In this document: piece after piece, positions 1 through 5,747 of the stretch
How positions within the stretch are numbered: the stretch's first letter is position 1
How the letters are laid out: the number at the start of each line of letters is the position of its first letter
Assembly: GCA_012519365.1 (NCBI GenBank)
Contig: JAAYQH010000237.1
Span: 1 to 7,656 of the forward strand
Origin: Planctomycetota bacterium
GTDB lineage: Bacteria > Planctomycetota > Phycisphaerae > Sedimentisphaerales > Anaerohalosphaeraceae
Reading direction: 5' to 3'
Length of the DNA: 7,656 nucleotides
Translations under genes and position numbers: made by a program
Notes under the pieces: model-generated
What the model saw: only the letters and a program-made list of their open reading frames with translations
The model's database searches: none
What the model was told of the DNA's origin: nothing

Positions 1-2188
1 AATGCGTTATACCGAGGCCCGCTTGACGCAGGCGGCGATGGATATGCTTGAGGATCTCAAGCTGGATACGGTCGATTTTGTGCCGAACTATGACGAAACG
101 CGTCAAGAGCCGCTGGTTTTGCCGGCCAAGTTTCCGAATCTACTGGTTAACGGTGCCAGCGGTATTGCGGTGGGGATGGCGACGAACCTGGCGCCGCACA
201 ATGTCGCCGAGGTGTGCGACGCATTGCTGTTGATGATTGATGATCCGGAATGCGGATTTAAGGATATTCTTGAAAAACTGCCCGGCCCGGATTTCCCCAC
301 CGGCGGGATTATTTGCGGGCGTAAAGGGATTATTGATGCGTATGTCACCGGACGCGGCCATTTGCGGGTACGTGCCAAAGTGCATGTCGAAACCAACAAA
401 CGCGGCCGTGAGTCCATTATCGTTACTGAAATCCCTTATATGGTGGTCAAGACCAATATCGTTTCCAAGATTGCCGATTGTGTCAAAGACGGCGTGATTG
501 AAGAGATTTCGGATATTCGGGATGAGTCCGACCGCAAGGGATTGCGGATTGTTGTGGAACTCAAGAAAGACGTGGACAGCAACGTCGTTCTGAATAAACT
601 TTATCGCTATACGTCGCTGCAAACGACGTTTGCGGTCAACAATGTTGCGCTGGTCAATAATCGTCCCGAAACGCTCAACATTCGCCAACTGCTCAAACTG
701 TACATCAGCCACCGGTTAAACGTCATTCGCCGGCGGACGCGGTTTTTGCTCCGCAAGTGCCTGAATCGCGCCCATATTCTCGAAGGGTTGATTCTGGCGG
801 TCAGCGATATTGACGAGATCATCGCCTTGATCAAGGCCTCGCCGGATGCGCCGACCGCCAAAGAACGACTGATGACCAAGCCGCTGCGTTTGATAGAAGT
901 GCAAACGCTTCGCACCTTGTTGCCGGCTTCGTTTGTCGATCAGCGGTCTCAGTCGGATCAATTCCTGACTGGACCGCAGGCCGATGCGATCTTAACGATG
1001 CAGCTTCAGCGGTTGACGGGGTTGGAAATTGAAAAGCTGGCCAAAGAATACGCCGAGTTAACCGAGAAGATCGCCGATTATGAGGCGCTGCTGGCCAACC
1101 GAGACTTGCAGCTTGACGTAATTCGCGAAGACCTGTATGAGATCAAGGAAAAATACAAAAGCCCTCGTCGTACCGAGATCATTCAGGATGAGGCCGACAC
1201 CTTCGAAATTGAAGACTTGATCGCCGAAGAAGAAACCCTTGTGATGATTACGCATGGCGGGTATATCAAACGAACGCCGTTGGATACCTATCGCAAGCAG
1301 GGACGCGGCGGCAAAGGTGTGATCGGCTCGGAAACCAAAGTAGGCGATTTTCTGGAGCATTTGTTTGTTGCTTCGACGCATGACTTTTTGCTGGTTTTTA
1401 CCACACGGGGTGTGTGCTATTGGCTGAAAGTCTATAACATTCCCGAAATGAGCCGACAGAGCCGAGGACGCAATATCGTCAATCTGCTGAATTTGCCGCC
1501 GAACGAAAAGGTGATGTCAATTATCAACGTGCGGGAATTTGATGACGATCATTACTTGATGACAGCCACCAAGAACGGCATTGTCAAAAAGACAGTACTC
1601 AGTGCCTACGGCAATCCGCGCAGCAACGGCCTGATCGCCCTGAAGATGGACGATGATGATATGCTGATCGGTGCGGCTATTACCGATGGAGACGATGAAA
1701 TTATTCTCGGTACCCGTGAGGGGATGGCGATTCGATTTCATGAGTCGGATGTGCGGCCGATGGGACGAGTCAGCAGAGGAGTACGCGGCATCAAACTGCG
1801 AGAGGGGGATGAGGTGGTCGATATGGCGGTTGTCGAACCGGAAGCGTCACTGCTGACGGTCTGTGAACGGGGATACGGCAAGCGGACGCCGCTGGAAGAC
1901 TATCGCTTGCAGAATCGCGGCGGGATTGGCCTGATCAATATCAAAACAACCGAACGAAACGGCAAGGTGGTTGCACTCAAGGCGGTTCACGACGGCGATG
2001 AATTGATGATGATCACCGCCAATGGAATGATTGTTCGGACCGGGCTGGAAGAGGTGCGAACCATCGGACGCAATACCTCCGGCGTACGGCTGATTTCCTT
2101 GAAAGATGGTGACAAACTGGTGGCGGTGGCCCGGCTTGTGGTGGAAGATGAGGATGAAAGCGAAATGGCAACAACCGAAAACGTCTAA
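1..2188 (+). CDS. gyrA: DNA gyrase subunit A, 3' part (N-terminus beyond left edge)
   Basis: GyrA is the DNA-breaking and rejoining subunit of the cytoplasmic A2B2 gyrase, which introduces negative supercoils using ATP bound by GyrB. The frame is open from base 2 and gives 728 residues. It begins with MRYTE, in which Tyr3 matches the catalytic tyrosine of the family (Tyr122 in E. coli), so about 119 residues, including most of the quinolone-resistance region, are outside the window. Next come the conserved breakage-reunion segment (NLLVNGASGIAVGMATN, residues 46-62), the tower and coiled-coil region (to about residue 385), and the C-terminal beta-pinwheel. The GyrA box is QGRGGKG at residues 433-439 (bases 1298-1318), which separates GyrA from ParC. 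A related NRGGIG repeat lies at residues 638-643. The tail is acidic (EDEDESE). The gene ends in tandem stops TAA-TAG. The total length would be near 850 residues, normal for GyrA. Its promoter is not in the window. Confidence 0.97.
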   Translation, partial: MRYTEARLTQAAMDMLEDLKLDTVDFVPNYDETRQEPLVLPAKFPNLLVNGASGIAVGMATNLAPHNVAEVCDALLLMIDDPECGFKDILEKLPGPDFPTGGIICGRKGIIDAYVTGRGHLRVRAKVHVETNKRGRESIIVTEIPYMVVKTNIVSKIADCVKDGVIEEISDIRDESDRKGLRIVVELKKDVDSNVVLNKLYRYTSLQTTFAVNNVALVNNRPETLNIRQLLKLYISHRLNVIRRRTRFLLRKCLNRAHILEGLILAVSDIDEIIALIKASPDAPTAKERLMTKPLRLIEVQTLRTLLPASFVDQRSQSDQFLTGPQADAILTMQLQRLTGLEIEKLAKEYAELTEKIADYEALLANRDLQLDVIREDLYEIKEKYKSPRRTEIIQDEADTFEIEDLIAEEETLVMITHGGYIKRTPLDTYRKQGRGGKGVIGSETKVGDFLEHLFVASTHDFLLVFTTRGVCYWLKVYNIPEMSRQSRGRNIVNLLNLPPNEKVMSIINVREFDDDHYLMTATKNGIVKKTVLSAYGNPRSNGLIALKMDDDDMLIGAAITDGDDEIILGTREGMAIRFHESDVRPMGRVSRGVRGIKLREGDEVVDMAVVEPEASLLTVCERGYGKRTPLEDYRLQNRGGIGLINIKTTERNGKVVALKAVHDGDELMMITANGMIVRTGLEEVRTIGRNTSGVRLISLKDGDKLVAVARLVVEDEDESEMATTENV

Positions 2189-2190
2189 TA

Positions 2191-2194
2191 GAGG
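2191..2194 (+). promoter_or_regulatory. Shine-Dalgarno sequence of holA
   Basis: GAGG lies 9 bases before the GTG at 2204. Its first base is the last base of the second tandem stop of gyrA (TAG, 2189-2191). It supports the GTG as the holA start and suggests that translation is closely linked to the end of gyrA. Confidence 0.65.
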
Positions 2195-2203
2195 TTTTTA
2201 ATC

Positions 2204-3226
2204 GTGGCCAAACGAACATCTCAAGTCAATAAGCAAACGCCGTCGTTACCGCCAGTGTGTGTCTTGTTCGGACCGGATCCGTTTCTTGTTTCAAAAGAAG
2301 CGGAAAAGCGGCTTGACGCATTGCTTAGCGAAGAGGAGCGAATGACAGCGTTGTCCGAGCCGAAAGCCGAGGAAGCGAAGATTGCCGATGTTTTGGATGA
2401 ATTGCGAACGGTGCCGTTTTTGTCGTCTCGGCGGGTGGTGCTGATCAAAGATGCCGAGAAGTTTGTAGACAATTACGGCGAGCAACTTCAGACGTATCTG
2501 GAATCTCCCAGTCCGACCGGTGTTTTGCTGATGACGATGGGCAATCTGGATAAGCGAACGCGGTTTTCCAGGGCTCTCCTGAAAATCGGCGGAGCGGTTG
2601 AGGTCGCGCCCCCAAAGTCCTCCGAGTTGCCCCGATTTGTCTCACATTATGCCCGGCAGGAGCACGGCATCGCGCTGGATTCGCGTTGCACCGCTCTGTT
2701 AGTGGAATTGACCGGCGACGACCCGGGACGCCTCTGTCGCGAAATGGACAAATTGGCGCTGTATGTCGCGCCGGAAAAAAAGGTTAAAATCGAAGATATT
2801 GAGCAGCTTATCGGCCGTAACCGGATGTTTAATGCCTTTGAGGTCATTGATGGGATAACGCGCAATAGCCCCGCCCAGGCTCTGACACGGCTGCAAAAGA
2901 TGTTCGCCGCGGATCGCAACGCGCAGTACAGTGTTGTCGGAGCGTTCGGCTATCATTTCCGCAAGCTCTTTTCGGCTCGTGCCCTGATGGTTAAGGGGAC
3001 AAACATCCAGCAGGCGATGCAAAAGGCCGGCGTGTTTTGGCAGCAAAAAGAGGCCTTTGCTGCTCAGCTTTCGCGTTTAACCCTCGAAGAGATTGCATGG
3101 GTACTGGGGGAGTTGGGCCGGATCGATCACGACATCAAAACCGGCCGTACCACCGCCCCGGTCGCGATGGAGCGTTTGGTCGTTCGTTTGTTCGAAATGC
3201 AGCAGAAATCGAGATGCCGACAATAA
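2204..3226 (+). CDS. holA: DNA polymerase III delta subunit (clamp loader)
   Basis: The 340-residue product matches the HolA family, usually about 320-350 residues. Delta is the 'wrench' of the clamp-loader complex: it opens the beta sliding clamp so that it can be placed on primed DNA. Visible family patterns are VCVLFGPDPFLV (residues 18-29), LRTVPFLSSRRVVLIKDAE (67-85), GDDPGRLCREMDKLALYV (171-188), RMFNAFEVIDGITR (207-220) and, in the C-terminal collar domain, GRIDHDIKTGRTTAPVAMERL (split across 305-325). No Walker A motif is present, as expected, because delta does not hydrolyse ATP. The start is GTG with GAGG 9 bases upstream. The first 16 residues are polar and not conserved. The 15-base gap to gyrA suggests one transcript, so supercoiling control and clamp loading would be co-expressed. 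Assignment rests on these sequence patterns and on length, not on a search. Confidence 0.9.
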   Translation: MAKRTSQVNKQTPSLPPVCVLFGPDPFLVSKEAEKRLDALLSEEERMTALSEPKAEEAKIADVLDELRTVPFLSSRRVVLIKDAEKFVDNYGEQLQTYLESPSPTGVLLMTMGNLDKRTRFSRALLKIGGAVEVAPPKSSELPRFVSHYARQEHGIALDSRCTALLVELTGDDPGRLCREMDKLALYVAPEKKVKIEDIEQLIGRNRMFNAFEVIDGITRNSPAQALTRLQKMFAADRNAQYSVVGAFGYHFRKLFSARALMVKGTNIQQAMQKAGVFWQQKEAFAAQLSRLTLEEIAWVLGELGRIDHDIKTGRTTAPVAMERLVVRLFEMQQKSRCRQ

Positions 3227-3256
3227 TTGTGTTGAAAAAGTCTCGATCTCTTTTAT
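3208..3256 (+). terminator. Possible terminator at the end of holA
   Basis: ATCGAGA (3208-3214) and TCTCGAT (3241-3247) are perfect 7-base inverted arms around a 26-base loop and are followed by CTCTTTTATATTT. Inside the loop a small second hairpin, ACAA (3220-3223) with TTGT (3227-3230), spans the holA stop. The long loop, the low-GC stem and the interrupted T run make this a weak candidate. It may separate the gyrA-holA transcript from nfnAB, or it may be chance. Confidence 0.3.
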
Positions 3257-3258
3257 AT

Positions 3259-3295
3259 TTGACTTGCTTATGGCTCAAAAAGATAAATTTATAAT
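3259..3295 (+). promoter_or_regulatory. Possible sigma70-type promoter for nfnAB
   Basis: TTGACT (3259-3264) matches five of six bases of the -35 consensus. At 17 bases' spacing it faces GATAAA (3282-3287), a four-of-six -10. A perfect TATAAT also lies at 3290-3295, but its spacing from TTGACT is 25 bases, so it would need a poorer -35 around 3268. The AT-rich gap is the only sizeable space before nfnA, which makes a promoter here plausible. The transcript leader would be about 35-50 bases. Confidence 0.45.
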
Positions 3296-3304
3296 AAAAC
3301 CTCG

Positions 3305-3322
3305 CAAGAAACCCAAGAAACC
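3305..3322 (+). repeat. Two perfect tandem copies of a 9-base unit
   Basis: CAAGAAACC occurs twice in direct succession (3305-3313 and 3314-3322), between the promoter-like element and the Shine-Dalgarno sequence of nfnA. If the promoter is correctly placed, the repeat lies near the transcript start or in the leader. No function can be assigned. It could be a regulator site or simple slippage in an A-rich stretch. Confidence 0.6.
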
Positions 3323-3326
3323 ACTT

Positions 3327-3332
3327 AAGAGG
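3327..3332 (+). promoter_or_regulatory. Shine-Dalgarno sequence fixing the TTG start of nfnA
   Basis: AAGAGG lies 8 bases before the TTG at 3341. An in-frame TAA at 3326-3328 rules out an earlier start, and the next in-frame ATG (3392) would remove 17 residues, including part of the conserved N-terminal beta strand. TTG is therefore the start. Confidence 0.75.
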
Positions 3333-3340
3333 ATAAAGAG

Positions 3341-4201
3341 TTGCTGTATCAAATAACAAACAAGAAGCAACTTTCGGAAAATGTTTTCCAGATGGACGTG
3401 GTCGCGCCGCTGGTTGCTCAGGCTCGAAAGGCCGGTCAGTTTGTGATTGTTTCGCCGGATGCCGAAACCGGCGAGCGGATTCCGCTGACCATAGCCGGGG
3501 CCGATCCCGAAAAAGGGACGATTCGCCTGATTTTTCAGCGTGTGGGAAAAACCACTGCACTGATGGCAGAGATTCCCGAAGGGGGGACCCTGGGGTATGT
3601 GGCCGGGCCGTTGGGGCGTCCGACGCACATTGAAACGTTCGGGACGGTCGTTTGTGTGGGCGGGGGAATCGGTGTTGCGCCGCTGCTGCCGATAGCCACC
3701 GCGATGAAGGAGGCCGGCAATAAAGTGATCTCGATTCTGGGGGCACGTTCGAAGGAATTATTGATTCTCGAAGAGGAGTTCACCGCTCTAAGCGATCAGA
3801 TCGTTATTGTTACCGATGACGGTTCGTACGGCCGTAAGGCATTGGTAACCGAACCGCTAAAAGAAATCTGTGCCGGCGCACCCAAGCCGGATCTGGCTGT
3901 GGCCATCGGCCCGACGATTATGATGAAATTCTGCTGCGAAGTAACGCGTGAATATGCCGTGCCGACGCAGGTGTCGCTCAATACCATTATGGTGGACGGG
4001 ACAGGAATGTGCGGCGGCTGTCGTGTTGAGGTGGGCGGACAGACCAAGTTTGTCTGTGTTGATGGCCCGGAGTTTGATGGACATCAGGTGAATTTCGATT
4101 TGATGATGCGTCGGATGAATGCCTTCAAGGACCTCGAAAAACGTGCTCTCGAGCAATATTATAAAGAACACAAGTGCAAAATCGGACTGGATCGAAAGTG
4201 A
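3341..4201 (+). CDS. nfnA: Electron-bifurcating NADH-dependent reduced ferredoxin:NADP+ oxidoreductase, small subunit (NfnA)
   Basis: NfnA is the FAD- and [2Fe-2S]-carrying subunit of the cytoplasmic Nfn complex, which couples NADH and reduced ferredoxin oxidation to NADP+ reduction (reversibly). NfnA handles NADH. The 286-residue product has the ferredoxin-reductase-like order: FAD-binding barrel with RIPLT at residues 46-50, nucleotide-binding fold with GGGIGVAP at 107-114, and a C-terminal iron-sulphur region with Cys224, Cys227 and Cys239 (DGTGMCGGC, then KFVCVDGPEFDG). Only three cysteines are placed for the cluster. Asp219 is well placed to be the fourth ligand, as known for Nfn proteins, whereas the related PyrK uses four cysteines. 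The start is TTG with a good Shine-Dalgarno sequence. The nfnB start follows after two bases, so the subunits are surely co-translated. PyrK or a sulfide dehydrogenase subunit is the alternative name, but the nfnB neighbour favours Nfn (also called SudB). Confidence 0.92.
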   Translation: MLYQITNKKQLSENVFQMDVVAPLVAQARKAGQFVIVSPDAETGERIPLTIAGADPEKGTIRLIFQRVGKTTALMAEIPEGGTLGYVAGPLGRPTHIETFGTVVCVGGGIGVAPLLPIATAMKEAGNKVISILGARSKELLILEEEFTALSDQIVIVTDDGSYGRKALVTEPLKEICAGAPKPDLAVAIGPTIMMKFCCEVTREYAVPTQVSLNTIMVDGTGMCGGCRVEVGGQTKFVCVDGPEFDGHQVNFDLMMRRMNAFKDLEKRALEQYYKEHKCKIGLDRK

Positions 4202-4203
4202 GA

Positions 4204-5685
4204 ATGCCGACTAACCCCGAAGATCTCAATAGAGATGAACAGCAAGCCTGTTTGCAGCAGTTGCTGGATAAACTGGCCAAAGATCGGTATGCGATTGCCC
4301 CTCAGCCGATGCCGGCGCAAGACCCGATTAAGCGGCGGCGTACTATGACGGAAGTGGCATTGGGGTACACCGAAACGCAGGCTCGGCTCGAGGCGCTGCG
4401 CTGTTTGCAATGTGCCAACGCCCCCTGTATGGAAGGTTGTCCGGTGCGGATCCGAATTCGGGATTTTATCGCCGAAATTGCGCGCGGGGAGTATGGGGCC
4501 GCACTGGCGATTATTAAGGAAAACTCGCTGCTGCCGGCGGTATGCGGCAGGGTCTGTCCGCAGGAGGTACAGTGTCAGGAGCGGTGCACGGTCGGCAAGA
4601 AATTCAAGGATGTCAATATGAGCGTGTCCATCGGTCGGCTGGAACGTTATGTAGCCGATCTGGCGCAAGGCGGGGGACAAACGCCGGCGGTTGCCCCGCC
4701 GACCGGTAAGAAGGTTGCCGTCGTCGGTTCCGGGCCGGGCGGTATCGTCGTTGCGGCCGATACCCGACGAGCCGGACACGATGTGACGTTGTTTGAGGCG
4801 TTTCACAAGCCCGGCGGAGTAATGATTTACGGTATTCCTGAATTTCGCCTGCCCAAGGCGATTGCGCAGCAAGAGATCGATGTGCTGAAGAAAATGGGCG
4901 TCAAAATCGTCTGCAATTTTATTGTAGGACGGACCCGCACGATTGAGCAGTTGATGAAGGAGGATGGTTTTGAGGCGGTCTATATCGGCGTCGGGGCGGG
5001 ACTGCCCAAGTTTATGGGCATTGAAGGTGAGCATTTGGTCGGGGTTTACAGCGCCAACGAGTACCTGACGCGGGCGAATCTGATGAGGGCGTATGAATTC
5101 GGCAAAGGATCCGACACTCCTATCACTGTCAGTAAAAATGTTGCCGTCGTCGGCGGGGGCAACGTGGCGATGGACGCGGCCCGCATGGCCGTGCGTCTTG
5201 GAGCCGAGAATGTCTATCTGGTCTATCGCCGCAGCGAAGCAGAGATGCCGGCCCGTGTTGAAGAAGTCCATCACGCCAAAGAAGAAGGCGTTATCTTTTG
5301 TACGTTGCAAAATCCCAAACGGATCCTCGGCAATGCGGACGGCCATGTGGTCGGAATGGAATGTTTGCGGTATGAGTTGGGCGAGCCGGATGAGTCCGGC
5401 CGTCGGCGTCCTGTGGCTATCAAAGGCAGCGAGTTTGTGATGGATGTCGATACGGTCATTGTGGCCATCGGCAACAAGGCCAATCCGCTGATTCAGCAAA
5501 CCACGCCCGGGCTGGAGTTTAATCAGTGGGGCAATATCGTTGTCGATGAAAACTGCCGTACGTCGTTGAAGGGGGTGTATGCCGGTGGGGATATCGTCTT
5601 GGGTGCAGCGACGGTTATTCTGGCGATGGGACAGGGTCGTATCGCAGCACAAGCCATTAATGCAGATTTGGCCCCTCCCACGTAG
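4204..5685 (+). CDS. nfnB: Electron-bifurcating NADH-dependent reduced ferredoxin:NADP+ oxidoreductase, large subunit (NfnB, GltD-like)
   Basis: NfnB carries the bifurcating FAD, two [4Fe-4S] clusters and the NADPH site of the Nfn complex. From the ATG at 4204 it has 493 residues. The N-terminal domain holds cysteines 67, 70, 75, 79 and 114, 118, 124, 128 in the spacing shared with GltD and dihydropyrimidine dehydrogenase. Glu147 in SIGRLERY sits where the latter has its glutamine cluster ligand, and fits the glutamate ligand of Nfn. The FAD motif is VVGSGPGG (173-180), followed by GGVMIYGIPEFRLPK (204-218). The NADPH motif is VVGGGNVAMDAAR (315-327) with YRRSEAEMPAR (341-351). The final FAD contact is YAGGD with MGQGR (459-479). 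An in-frame GTG at 4174 would overlap nfnA by 28 bases; ATG two bases after the nfnA stop fits better, although its Shine-Dalgarno sequence is weak. This gene is often misannotated as glutamate synthase small chain; no gltB-type large subunit is beside it. Confidence 0.93.
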   Translation: MPTNPEDLNRDEQQACLQQLLDKLAKDRYAIAPQPMPAQDPIKRRRTMTEVALGYTETQARLEALRCLQCANAPCMEGCPVRIRIRDFIAEIARGEYGAALAIIKENSLLPAVCGRVCPQEVQCQERCTVGKKFKDVNMSVSIGRLERYVADLAQGGGQTPAVAPPTGKKVAVVGSGPGGIVVAADTRRAGHDVTLFEAFHKPGGVMIYGIPEFRLPKAIAQQEIDVLKKMGVKIVCNFIVGRTRTIEQLMKEDGFEAVYIGVGAGLPKFMGIEGEHLVGVYSANEYLTRANLMRAYEFGKGSDTPITVSKNVAVVGGGNVAMDAARMAVRLGAENVYLVYRRSEAEMPARVEEVHHAKEEGVIFCTLQNPKRILGNADGHVVGMECLRYELGEPDESGRRRPVAIKGSEFVMDVDTVIVAIGNKANPLIQQTTPGLEFNQWGNIVVDENCRTSLKGVYAGGDIVLGAATVILAMGQGRIAAQAINADLAPPT

Positions 5686-5703
5686 CAGCCAAACCGCTGC
5701 TTT
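5684..5703 (+). terminator. Possible weak terminator after nfnB
   Basis: AGCAGC (5684-5689) and GCTGCT (5696-5701) form a 6-base-pair stem with a 6-base loop, starting on the last two bases of the nfnB stop and followed by only a short T run (5701-5703). The position between convergent genes is right for a terminator, but the tail is poor. I see no convincing terminator on the - strand for the debranching gene in the 62-base gap. Confidence 0.35.
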
Positions 5704-5747
5704 GTGCCGGATCTGCCAGCCTTTATAGGTTTTTCGGGCTGAGCCGC

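Noticed and set aside
140..712. A 190-codon - strand frame opposite gyrA
   Set aside because: It is antisense to conserved gyrase sequence, the product has no family features, and coding constraint belongs clearly to the + strand.
1298..1318. ParC (topoisomerase IV) instead of GyrA
   Set aside because: A full GyrA box (QGRGGKG) and a complete beta-pinwheel domain with an acidic tail are present, which indicates gyrase.
3135..3746. A 203-codon - strand frame running across the holA end, the gap and the nfnA start
   Set aside because: The product is low-complexity Arg/Pro/Ser-rich sequence that crosses two real genes and their regulatory gap, typical of a chance frame.
4174..4203. GTG at 4174 as the nfnB start
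   Set aside because: It would overlap nfnA by 28 bases, add ten unconserved residues and lacks a clear Shine-Dalgarno sequence. ATG at 4204, two bases after the nfnA stop, is the simpler choice.
4159..5652. A 497-codon open frame on the - strand opposite nfnB
   Set aside because: It is fully antisense to a well-recognised gene, its product is rich in His, Arg and Gln with no recognisable domain, and it has no promoter or gene context. Long antisense frames are common opposite GC-rich coding sequence.
5717..5741. CAGCC / GGCTG inverted arms in the convergent gap as a terminator
   Set aside because: The stem is five base pairs with a 15-base loop, and no T run follows the second arm on either strand.
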